The notes beneath the pieces are model-generated. The model was not told the DNA's origin. It searched no databases and saw nothing but the letters and a program-made list of their open reading frames with translations. From NCBI GenBank assembly GCA_964614265.1, contig CAZTKT010000005.1:1-33027 (forward strand): a stretch of 33,027 bases of DNA, written 5' to 3'. This DNA is from JACQKD01 sp964614265. GTDB lineage: Bacteria > Patescibacteriota > Minisyncoccia > Phycocordibacterales > UBA918. Both the position numbers and the translations under genes were made by a program. The number at the start of each line of letters is the position of its first letter. The first letter of the stretch is position 1. Shown piece by piece: positions 1-6,355 of this stretch.

Positions 1-213
1 TCAGTCAGAATTTTGTTGGAAAAAAGTTCGTGCAAAGGATACAATTACATCACAATTTGAAACTTCGGCAGGAGTGAGCGAAAAAATGGCGCGCGCCGAA
101 GGCGCGATGAAAGGTGATGAAATGAATTCCGTCTTGCGGGTGCGGGTGAATTCGGAGGGCGGGCGGAAAGCAAGAAATGAGATCTTAATAGTTGTTGCTT
201 TTTTTGAATCCAA
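1..213 (-). pseudogene. Serine-recombinase C-terminal tail remnant
   Basis: This minus-strand frame of 70 codons ends with TGA at 1-3 and would need a TTG start, so it is unlikely to be an independent gene. Its peptide starts LDSKKATTIKISF and then reads PPSEFTRTRKTEFISS, nearly the same text as the end of the recombinase encoded at 223-1809, which has ILDSKRAG about 30 residues earlier and then KDKTISISFCPPSEF. It therefore looks like the last part of another recombinase copy, or an alternative tail for the present one, lying in opposite orientation. It contains the left inverted-repeat arm (50-164) in the same reading frame as the right arm. After the repeat it ends in its own tail, VIVSFARTFFQQNSD. 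No function is claimed. Confidence 0.5.
50..164. repeat. Left arm of 115-bp perfect inverted repeat
   Basis: Positions 50-164 are the exact reverse complement of 1637-1751. Beyond 164 the similarity resumes after about 10 inserted bases (aaatgagatc at 175-184 against the right arm). The arms enclose the recombinase gene. The sequence includes a GC-rich palindromic stretch around 91-110. Confidence 0.95.
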
Positions 214-222
214 AATCTATTT

Positions 223-1809
223 ATGAACAAACCAAAATATTTTCTCTATGCTCGCAAGAGCACCGAAGATGACGATAAGCAAGTGATGAGCATTCCAGCT
301 CAACTTGTAGAGCTTCGTGAATTTGCGAGCAGAGAAAATCTTGAAATTCTTGAGGAATTTCAAGAATCGAAAAGCGCAAAGAGTCCCGGACGAGAAGTGT
401 TCGGCGAAATGATGCTCAAGATTGAAAAGTTAGGCAATGTTGGTATTCTCGCGTGGCATCCTGACCGACTAGCGAGAAATAGTGTTGACGGAGGACGCAT
501 CATTTACGCCGTAGACACTTCAAAAATCGTCTCTTTGCGTTTTCCGACCTTTTGGTTTGAACCCACTCCGCAGGGGCTGTTTATGCTTCAAGTGGCGTTC
601 GGACAAAGTAAATATTATTCTGACAACTTAAAACAAAATGTTGAGCGAGGTATGCGCCAAAAACTTCGCCGTGGTGAATGGTTAACACGCGCTCCTTTTG
701 GATATGTGAATAATCCCATTACGAGAAATATTGAACCTGATGTGGTGAAATCTAAAATCATCGTGCGCGCGTTTGAGGAGTATTGCAAAGGTAACCACGG
801 TCTAGAATCATTGGCGAAGTTTTTGGCTGATCATGGTGTTGCTCAAAAGTCCGGAACGCCACTTGGCAAAGCTTCAGTGAAAAGAATTTTAACCAATCGT
901 GCTTACTTGGGATTTACTTTACATCACGGTGAATATTTTCCCGGAAGCTTTGCGCCAATTCTTTCTCCGACACTGTTTGAAGCTGTGCAAAAACAACTTC
1001 TCGTGCGAGCGCATCCAAGACATTCCAAAATATCTCACAATTTTCCTTTCACTGGACTTTTTCGTTGTGGGGAATGTGGAAGCATGATAACCGCTCAGTG
1101 GTGTACCGGAAAAATGGGTGGTCGGTATCGCTATTATCGTTGTACGAAAAAGGAAGGAAGATGTAGTCAGAGATATTTAATGGAAGATGCGCTCGCTCTC
1201 CAAGTTAAGGAACAACTTCAATCAGTATCGCTTCCCGAAGCGTGGGCAGATTATATGCTCAAAAAAGTAGAGGTTTTTGAGCACGAGGAAATCCACGCTT
1301 CGGGAAATCGGCTCGGGCAGTTTAAAGAAGATTTAAAAACGCTTGAAGCAAAACTAGATGCTCTAGTTGATTTACATTTGAATGGCGACATTGAGCGTGA
1401 AATATATCTGACTAAAAAGGACACGCTCATGCGCCAAAAACTCTCGCTTCAAGCAAAATCTTCATCTGCCCGAGCCGAGAGAAAGAATTGGGTCGAACCC
1501 CTGCGGAAATGGATTTTGGATTCAAAACGCGCGGGGTTTCTCGCTACGAGAGAAAATTTTCATGAAATGAAAGATTTTCTGCGTTCCTTCGGAACGAACC
1601 CCGCGCTGAAAGACAAAACTATTTCGATCTCATTTTGCCCGCCCTCCGAATTCACCCGCACCCGCAAGACGGAATTCATTTCATCACCTTTCATCGCGCC
1701 TTCGGCGCGCGCCATTTTTTCGCTCACTCCTGCCGAAGTTTCAAATTGTGACCTTACGGGGAATCGAACCCCGATTACAAGCATGAGAAGCTTGTGTCCT
1801 AACCGTTAG
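223..1809 (+). CDS. Large serine recombinase (resolvase/recombinase/zinc-ribbon)
   Basis: This is a site-specific DNA recombinase that would cut and rejoin DNA through a serine-phosphodiester intermediate. The N-terminal resolvase domain carries YARKS with the predicted nucleophile Ser13, and the HPDRLARN motif around residues 79-86. A recombinase domain follows (about 155-265), then a zinc ribbon with Cys282, Cys285, Cys307 and Cys314, then a charged, probably coiled-coil segment (about 360-420). From about residue 471 the protein is encoded by the right inverted-repeat arm, and the last 20 or so residues are antisense to tRNA-Glu. The authentic protein therefore probably ends in that region only because the frame is open there. 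The start is the first ATG after an AT-rich stretch; no clear Shine-Dalgarno is seen. It is probably the integrase of the element whose edge is seen here. Confidence 0.9.
   Translation: MNKPKYFLYARKSTEDDDKQVMSIPAQLVELREFASRENLEILEEFQESKSAKSPGREVFGEMMLKIEKLGNVGILAWHPDRLARNSVDGGRIIYAVDTSKIVSLRFPTFWFEPTPQGLFMLQVAFGQSKYYSDNLKQNVERGMRQKLRRGEWLTRAPFGYVNNPITRNIEPDVVKSKIIVRAFEEYCKGNHGLESLAKFLADHGVAQKSGTPLGKASVKRILTNRAYLGFTLHHGEYFPGSFAPILSPTLFEAVQKQLLVRAHPRHSKISHNFPFTGLFRCGECGSMITAQWCTGKMGGRYRYYRCTKKEGRCSQRYLMEDALALQVKEQLQSVSLPEAWADYMLKKVEVFEHEEIHASGNRLGQFKEDLKTLEAKLDALVDLHLNGDIEREIYLTKKDTLMRQKLSLQAKSSSARAERKNWVEPLRKWILDSKRAGFLATRENFHEMKDFLRSFGTNPALKDKTISISFCPPSEFTRTRKTEFISSPFIAPSARAIFSLTPAEVSNCDLTGNRTPITSMRSLCPNR
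1637..1751. repeat. Right arm of 115-bp perfect inverted repeat
   Basis: Exact reverse complement of 50-164. It encodes the tail of the recombinase, and its outer end reaches the last acceptor-stem bases of tRNA-Glu (1749-1751). This places the element boundary at the tRNA 3' end. Confidence 0.95.
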
Positions 1810-1820
1810 ACGATAAGGCC
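1749..1820 (-). tRNA. tRNA-Glu(CTC)
   Basis: Read on the minus strand, the acceptor stem GGCCTTA pairs with TAAGGTC (one G-U). The D arm contains GTCTAACGGTTAGGAC. The anticodon stem CAAGC/GCTTG closes loop TTCTCAT, giving anticodon CTC. The T arm is CGGGG-TTCGATT-CCCCG. CCA is not encoded: the sequence after the discriminator A is CAA, and it is already part of the inverted repeat. Confidence 0.95.
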
Positions 1821-1845
1821 AAAAAATGCTGGGGGCATTTTTTGG
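1819..1845. other. Perfect hairpin flush with tRNA-Glu 5' end
   Basis: An 11-bp stem (1819-1829 with 1835-1845) closes a 5-nt loop. The stem is A/T-tailed on both sides, so it resembles a bidirectional intrinsic terminator, yet on the tRNA strand it lies immediately upstream of the mature 5' end. On the plus strand it could terminate transcripts leaving the recombinase. A hairpin in the same position flanks tRNA-Arg at 23318. Confidence 0.7.
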
Positions 1846-2036
1846 TTGAGTGGAATACTTATTCCAAAGACCACTCTCGTTATCTACTCACCAAACCCTG
1901 AGCATACTTGAGTCTGGGGCACATTTTTGGTTGAGTGCAATACCTAACCAAAATACCCCGTGCGTTCCCTTCTCCCTTCGTATGATCGCTGTCTGGGAGA
2001 GGTGTTTGGTTGAATGCAGTACTTCATCCAAACAGA
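1829..2036 (+). repeat. Three degenerate ~81-bp repeat units
   Basis: Three units begin near 1829, 1911 and 1992. Each reads roughly ctggg(g), then 6-10 variable bases, then TTTGGTTGAGTGCAATAC, then a partner close to CCAAA. The core can fold: in unit 2 TTTTGGTT (1925-1932) pairs with AACCAAAA (1946-1953), and in unit 3 TGTTTGG (2003-2009) pairs with CCAAACA (2028-2034). The spacing is 82 and 81 bp. A fourth copy lies beside tRNA-Arg at 23326-23366. The stretch between the tRNA-Glu and tRNA-Ser genes holds only this array, with no convincing gene. Confidence 0.6.
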
Positions 2037-2085
2037 GCCATACTACCGAAAAATTACGAAAAATGCTAGGTTTATATATGATTTT

Positions 2086-2169
2086 GGAGGAGTGCCCGGA
2101 ATTGGTAACGGACCGGTTTCGAAAACCGGCGGGCGCAAGCCCTTGTGGGTTCGAGTCCCATCTCCTCCG
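2086..2169 (+). tRNA. tRNA-Ser(CGA)
   Basis: The acceptor stem GGAGGAG pairs with CTCCTCC. The anticodon stem CCGGT/ACCGG closes loop TTCGAAA, giving anticodon CGA. A long variable arm, GGGCGCAAGCCC, is typical of serine tRNAs. The T arm is GTGGG-TTCGAGT-CCCAT with discriminator G. CCA is not encoded. Confidence 0.95.
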
Positions 2170-2298
2170 CAATTCTGAATTTGAAGTAAGATTGACCTCG
2201 CCCGTGCCGAGCGCATGGTGGTTCTGAACTTAATCGTACGCTCGACAAATTGCTCCGCCACCGCCTTGCAGACTCGGTTCTGCCAAAACTATTTTCTG

Positions 2299-2379
2299 AG
2301 GAAAAGAAATCCATCACTTGTAACAGTTCGGGAAGTTGCTCAAGCTCTTGGCGTAACTGTTAATAAGTTGATTAGCTGA
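2299..2379 (+). pseudogene. Short HTH-like scrap
   Basis: An open stretch reads TVREVAQALGVTVNKLIS followed by TGA at 2377-2379. The pattern resembles the first helices of excisionase/MerR-type helix-turn-helix proteins. No start codon or convincing upstream coding sequence is present, so if real it is a fragment left from an element next to tRNA-Ser. The rest of 2170-2442 shows nothing recognisable. Confidence 0.25.
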
Positions 2380-2442
2380 CCTACTTCAAAAGATGCTAGA
2401 ATGCAGGTAATCGTCAATATTAGCAAATAACTTTAAAAGATT

Positions 2443-3345
2443 GTGGAAAATCAAAATCAAGTTCCTCCACAAGCACAATCTTCAGTGCCTCAAACACCTG
2501 TGTCGCCAACATCGCCACCATCTCCCGAGCAAAGTCATAAGGGAAAGATGTGGAAAATTGTTGGTATAACTTTAACAAGTATTGTAGTAATATTTTCTCT
2601 TTTGGTCTGGTACGGTTCTCGTTTAGAAAAACAAGACCAGAATTTATTACATAACTCTCAAAACAATGATATGAGCGCACTCACGGCAGAAAAGATACAA
2701 AGTTTAAAGGCCTCGGCAAACGATCCGGGGGGAGATTATTTCATCGGAACTCCCGAAGAATTAAAAGGTATTGTTAGTGCGTTTGTCACTGATAGTTCTC
2801 ATTCTGACCCAACCTATTTATACATTGCCGCCAATACAGCTTATAGAGTAGGAGAAATAAAGGAAGCCGGATTCTTGTTTTATGCAGCACAAATCAGAAA
2901 ACGTTTTGACTATAAACGCTATGGTCTCGGAGAAGCCGATGGAAATAATATACAGACCTACTGGGAATTTTTAAATGAAACCACTGGAGCATCTGTAAAT
3001 CCATCTATACTACGAAAGCCGCAAGAATTTTCTGAAGTTATGGATATGATAGAACGATGGGAAGTTATTCCAGCAGATGATGCGTTGTATCCTAAATTAT
3101 TGAGTGATCAAAATTATGACGGATCTTCTGCCGTTCCAAAAGCCCAATGGCCAGCGCTTGCCGCAGAAATAAAACAAGGTTTTATGGATTTCGGAAACAA
3201 ATATAAAACATCATTGAGTGATCCAAAGAATGTTGAGGCCTTTAACTTTGTTCAAGATTATAACTTTGGAAAAATTCCTCACAATTCGGAAAATGACCAA
3301 AAGTATACACAGTATCTTGAAACAGCACGTAATGCGGTGAAATAA
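2443..3345 (+). CDS. Proline-rich membrane-anchored protein, unknown
   Basis: This is a protein of about 300 aa that I do not recognise. The first 35 residues are rich in Pro, Gln, Ser and Thr. A single transmembrane helix follows (about 37-58, after a KGKMWK basic patch), then a soluble domain of about 230 residues predicted to lie outside the membrane. The soluble part is mostly helical in character and includes a stretch around 120-150 (YLYIAANTAYRVGEIKEAG) resembling a TPR-like helical pair, but no family can be named. The start is a GTG at 2443 with no Shine-Dalgarno; a TTG at 2441 in another frame is ignored. Its stop is one base before the next ATG, so the two genes form a unit. The region is visibly more AT-rich than the genes after 3777. 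Confidence 0.7.
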   Translation: MENQNQVPPQAQSSVPQTPVSPTSPPSPEQSHKGKMWKIVGITLTSIVVIFSLLVWYGSRLEKQDQNLLHNSQNNDMSALTAEKIQSLKASANDPGGDYFIGTPEELKGIVSAFVTDSSHSDPTYLYIAANTAYRVGEIKEAGFLFYAAQIRKRFDYKRYGLGEADGNNIQTYWEFLNETTGASVNPSILRKPQEFSEVMDMIERWEVIPADDALYPKLLSDQNYDGSSAVPKAQWPALAAEIKQGFMDFGNKYKTSLSDPKNVEAFNFVQDYNFGKIPHNSENDQKYTQYLETARNAVK

Positions 3346-3346
3346 T

Positions 3347-3652
3347 ATGTTACAAAAAATTTTTACCATAATCGAATGGTCAATTGGGTTAATCGCTTCT
3401 GGAGCAGTGCTCGTGTCGTTCCTTTTCGCTATGTTTACAGACAGTCCATCATTTGGTAAGAACTTTTCATCTTTGCAAGAATTTGTCTTTGGTTACCAAG
3501 GCTTATTTTTGATTATTGTGCCTGGAATATTTCTTGTAGCTTTCGTAGCTCAGTTTTTTACCAAATCTATTCCTTGGAATCATATTGTAGGAGTAGTTGG
3601 TATATTGGGAATTCTATTTGCTGTAATATTTTTTTCAGCATATATAAAATAA
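3347..3652 (+). CDS. Small three-helix membrane protein, unknown
   Basis: This hydrophobic protein of 101 aa has three predicted membrane helices (about 8-29, 50-70 and 77-99) and short loops. No family motif is seen. It starts one base after the stop of the 300-aa anchored protein, so it is almost certainly co-transcribed and translationally coupled with it; the pair may form one envelope complex (inference). The 124 bases that follow contain only the promoter region of the epimerase gene. Confidence 0.65.
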   Translation: MLQKIFTIIEWSIGLIASGAVLVSFLFAMFTDSPSFGKNFSSLQEFVFGYQGLFLIIVPGIFLVAFVAQFFTKSIPWNHIVGVVGILGILFAVIFFSAYIK

Positions 3653-3762
3653 CGCACGTGGTTCAGCTTTAGTAGTTTTAATCATTTGGATTTAACTCAA
3701 CATACATTCGAACTTCGTTCAATACACACCGCAGATTGAAACCAGAACACTCCCTTTTCTGT

Positions 3763-3768
3763 TATACT
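3763..3768 (+). promoter_or_regulatory. -10 box, predicted leaderless start
   Basis: TATACT ends 8 nt before the epimerase ATG at 3777, so transcription would start at or next to the start codon. No well-spaced -35 is obvious; TTGAAA lies 21 nt upstream. Confidence 0.5.
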
Positions 3769-3776
3769 TCCCCTGT

Positions 3777-4751
3777 ATGCCAATAAATATGAAACAACCA
3801 AAAACAATTTTGGTCACCGGGTGCGCGGGGTTTATCGGGAGTAATTTTGTCACACAATTTCACACACAGTTTCCGAAGACAACAATCGTCGGTATTGATG
3901 ATCTCTCCAACGGACGGAAAGATGACCTTGATCTATCGCTCGTATTCTATAAAGGTTCTATCCTGGATGAGAAGCTTCTGGAGAACATGTTCAAGAAACA
4001 TGCCCCAGAGTATGTCTTTCATTTCGCCGCCCTACCCCGTGTCTCCTATTCGGTCGAGCACCCACGACACACGAGCGAAACAAATATCATCGGTACCGTC
4101 GCGCTCCTCGAGGCGGCGAAGAAGTACCAGGTGAAACGCTTCATCTATTCATCATCATCGTCGGTGTATGGTAGTGCGAAAACGCTCCCAACAAAAGAAT
4201 CAGAAAATCTGCCTGATCCACAATCACCGTACGCAACACAAAAATATGTCGGGGAGCTCTTTTGCAAGAACATGAGTGCACTCTTTGGACTCGAGACAAT
4301 ATCACTGCGATATTTTAATGTCTTTGGTCCTGGACAGCGTGGAGACTCGCCCTATGCCACAGTGGTCTCTGCGTGGCTTGAGGCTTTCTATTTCCCAAAA
4401 AACAAACGGGCGTTCATCGAAGGTGATGGGAATCAGACGCGAGACTTCTGTTATATCGACAACGTTGTGCTGGCAAATATCCTCGCAATGCAGACGCAAA
4501 AGCCCTGTCTCGGAGAGGTATGCAATATTGCCCAGGGAAGTCAGATCAAAATCAACAAGGTAAAAAAACTGATTGAATCCCACACACACAAACCACTGGC
4601 TCTAGAGAAACGTCCAGCACGACTAGGAGATGTGCGCCATACGCGTGCTGATATCTCAAAAGCGAAGCGACTACTCGGGTATCGTCCGCTGGTGGATTTT
4701 GACGAGGGGCTCCGCCGTACTATCGAGTGGTTTGAGTCACGGGAAAGGTAA
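3777..4751 (+). CDS. NAD-dependent nucleotide-sugar epimerase/dehydratase
   Basis: This is an extended short-chain dehydrogenase of 324 aa. Such enzymes epimerise or dehydrate UDP- or dTDP-sugars for cell-surface polysaccharide. The Rossmann motif TGCAGFIGS has Gly15, Gly18 and Gly21; the acidic pair DD at 41-42 would bind the NAD ribose. The catalytic set is the serine run near 125-129 and Tyr152-xxx-Lys156 (SPYATQK). Conserved RYFNVFGPGQ and GDGNQTRDFCYIDN segments fit the UDP-glucose/UDP-GlcNAc 4-epimerase group, including WbpP-like enzymes. The exact sugar cannot be read from sequence. The start at 3777 is preferred over the in-frame ATG at 3789 because the -10 box places the transcript start there. 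It is a single gene with its own promoter. Confidence 0.88.
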   Translation: MPINMKQPKTILVTGCAGFIGSNFVTQFHTQFPKTTIVGIDDLSNGRKDDLDLSLVFYKGSILDEKLLENMFKKHAPEYVFHFAALPRVSYSVEHPRHTSETNIIGTVALLEAAKKYQVKRFIYSSSSSVYGSAKTLPTKESENLPDPQSPYATQKYVGELFCKNMSALFGLETISLRYFNVFGPGQRGDSPYATVVSAWLEAFYFPKNKRAFIEGDGNQTRDFCYIDNVVLANILAMQTQKPCLGEVCNIAQGSQIKINKVKKLIESHTHKPLALEKRPARLGDVRHTRADISKAKRLLGYRPLVDFDEGLRRTIEWFESRER

Positions 4752-4905
4752 GACCTCTGGAGTATATCCTCAGACGAACCAGCGACGCGTTAGGAGCCTG
4801 TGTACTACCTCTATACTCTCCTGTGCGCAAGGGGGTACCCATATCCCCTATAAAGATGGTATACTTAACCCTATTGAGATTTAATAATAGATACGACACA
4901 CATAC

Positions 4906-5160
4906 ATGGCAACAACAAATTCTGCGTTTATGAAGCCGATGACCATCAGTCCCGAACTGGCGGAGGTGGTTGGTAAGGGACCAATGTCACGTCCAGAAAT
5001 TACAAAACAGATATGGGTATACATCAAGAAGCACGATCTACAGGATCCTAAAGACAAACGCACGATCAACGCCGATGCAAAGCTACAAGCAGTATCTGGC
5101 GGTGTTGCGTCGTTTAACATGATGAAACTCGGTGGGTTTATATCCAAGCACGTATCATAG
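4906..5160 (+). CDS. SWIB/MDM2-domain mini-protein
   Basis: This protein of 84 aa consists almost entirely of a SWIB fold. The order is LAEVVGKGPMSRPEITKQIW, then YIKKHDLQDPKDKRTI, then a shorter C-terminal helix ending in GGFISKHVS. SWIB domains are best known from eukaryotic SWI/SNF complexes and MDM2, but stand-alone or fused versions occur in bacteria such as Chlamydia, where they are linked to chromosome or topoisomerase function. The segment after NADAKLQAV is less standard than in eukaryotic SWIB domains. A -10-like TATACT at 4860-4865 lies about 40 nt upstream, so this gene has a short leader. A strong terminator follows at 5195-5237, which makes it monocistronic. The role is probably DNA-binding or nucleoid-associated, which is an inference. 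Confidence 0.85.
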   Translation: MATTNSAFMKPMTISPELAEVVGKGPMSRPEITKQIWVYIKKHDLQDPKDKRTINADAKLQAVSGGVASFNMMKLGGFISKHVS

Positions 5161-5194
5161 ATACAAACGAGGCACGGGACACAAGTGTCGGAGA

Positions 5195-5237
5195 AAAAAG
5201 GATAGACCCGCGCCGAAGGCGCGGGTCTATCCTTTTT
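5195..5237 (+). terminator. Intrinsic terminator after SWIB gene
   Basis: A near-perfect GC-rich stem (GGATAGACCCGCGCC with its complement) around a GAAG loop, with A5 before and T5 after. It could act on both strands. Confidence 0.9.
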
Positions 5238-5295
5238 GGTACTTACACACAAAGTGGTATCATAGACACCGTGCAGACATCTGCCGTTACTCGTT

Positions 5296-5301
5296 TATAT
5301 T
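5296..5301 (+). promoter_or_regulatory. -10 box, predicted leaderless start
   Basis: TATATT ends 7 nt before the cupredoxin ATG at 5309. This spacing supports 5309 rather than the upstream in-frame ATG at 5132, which lies inside the SWIB gene. Confidence 0.45.
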
Positions 5302-5308
5302 CGTTATT

Positions 5309-5782
5309 ATGTCAAAAATACTACTCTGGATTATTGGGATCGGGATACTTATTGGACTTGTGGTGTACCTTACGAAGAGTACGCCCGTCTCAGCGCCGGC
5401 ACCAGAGATACCCGTCAGAACACAGACAGAACCCACACCAATGAGTGAAGCAACAACAACCGCTACTACCATGACCGATACGACAACGGCTACCACCACC
5501 ACAAAAGTTGTTGCAATTACCATTCATGCAAGCAATTTTACCTTCTCACCAGCAACACTCACCGTCAAGCAAGGTCAGACGGTCAAGCTCACGTTCGTCA
5601 ATGATGATGGTTTTCATGACTTCGTGATTGATGAGTTTGCCGGCGCTCGCACGAAACAGATTAAGGCTGGTGTGAGTGAAACCATCGAATTTGTCGCAGG
5701 CAAGCAAGGCACCTTCGCATACTACTGCTCCGTTGGACAACACCGCGCGATGGGTATGGAAGGAAAGCTGATGGTTGAGTAA
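5309..5782 (+). CDS. Membrane-tethered cupredoxin
   Basis: This protein of 157 aa begins with one membrane helix (about 4-22), continues with a Pro/Thr-rich linker (about 24-66, including runs of Thr and Ala), and ends in a cupredoxin domain (about 67-157). Candidate type I copper ligands are His103 in FHDF, Cys140 in YYC, His145 in GQH, and Met148 or Met150. This arrangement fits a blue-copper electron carrier held at the outer membrane face. The usual partners (terminal oxidase, nitrite reductase) are not in this window, so the electron donor and acceptor are unknown. The reading frame is open further upstream, but that part overlaps the terminator and SWIB gene and is not used. A -10 box 7 nt before the ATG supports this start. 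Confidence 0.88.
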   Translation: MSKILLWIIGIGILIGLVVYLTKSTPVSAPAPEIPVRTQTEPTPMSEATTTATTMTDTTTATTTTKVVAITIHASNFTFSPATLTVKQGQTVKLTFVNDDGFHDFVIDEFAGARTKQIKAGVSETIEFVAGKQGTFAYYCSVGQHRAMGMEGKLMVE

Positions 5783-5831
5783 CAGAGAACCTGTCGCGAG
5801 CTTCTTTTAGTATCTTGTCATACATTTCCGC

Positions 5832-6296
5832 ATGGCTCATATCCACGAAAAAATTGACTGGACGGTCAGTGTGTTCATTGTGAACAAAGACAAAGTGCTA
5901 CTGCGAATGCATGAGAAGTACCAAACACTGCTTGCGGTAGGTGGGCACATAGAGCTTCACGAAGATCCATTAACTGCTGCAAAGCGCGAGGTCATGGAGG
6001 AAGTCGGGCTTGCGATCCATATTGTCGGAGAAGACAAGGAACAACTATTTTGTGACGGTCGCTGGAAGTTGCGCACCCTTCCCCGCCCCGCGCACATGAA
6101 CATCCACCGTATTAGTGACACCCACCAACACATAGACATAATCTATTACGCCACCACTGAACACACAGACATCATTCCCGAAAATCCTGACGACACATGG
6201 GAGTGGTTGACGAAAGAAGAAATGGAAACGAGAGAGGATATCTTGCGTGATATCAAATACTACGCCATCGGCGCGCTTGCGGAACTCGGTACATAA
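5832..6296 (+). CDS. NUDIX hydrolase
   Basis: This protein of 154 aa has a complete Nudix box, G-x5-E-x7-REVxEExGL, running from Gly38 to Leu60 (Glu44, Arg52, Glu53, Glu56, Glu57). NUDIX enzymes cleave nucleoside diphosphates linked to another moiety and need Mg2+ held by the box glutamates. Strands before the box (DWTVSVFIVNKDKVLL) and a His-rich part after it (HQHIDIIYYATT) are typical of the fold. The substrate cannot be told; house-cleaning of damaged nucleotides or ADP-sugar hydrolysis are both possible. It lies 49 nt downstream of the cupredoxin gene, on the same strand, and is closed by a strong terminator at 6301. Confidence 0.9.
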   Translation: MAHIHEKIDWTVSVFIVNKDKVLLRMHEKYQTLLAVGGHIELHEDPLTAAKREVMEEVGLAIHIVGEDKEQLFCDGRWKLRTLPRPAHMNIHRISDTHQHIDIIYYATTEHTDIIPENPDDTWEWLTKEEMETREDILRDIKYYAIGALAELGT

Positions 6297-6300
6297 AACA

Positions 6301-6343
6301 AAAAAGAACCCTGCTTGATGTTCTTTCAAGCAGGGTTCTTTTT
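6301..6343. terminator. Bidirectional terminator
   Basis: An 18-bp perfect stem (6301-6318 with 6326-6343), A5 before and T6 after. It sits between the convergent NUDIX and ABC transporter genes and can serve both. Confidence 0.92.
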
Positions 6344-6355
6344 TGTGTCCACCCC

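Noticed and set aside
1829..2036. CRISPR-like array because of evenly spaced repeats
   Set aside because: Only three diverged units with 81-82-bp period, no unique spacers of constant length, no cas genes anywhere in the window.
1850..2227. A 125-codon open frame on the plus strand between tRNA-Glu and tRNA-Ser
   Set aside because: It is made of the degenerate repeat array and runs straight through tRNA-Ser; no protein-like composition.
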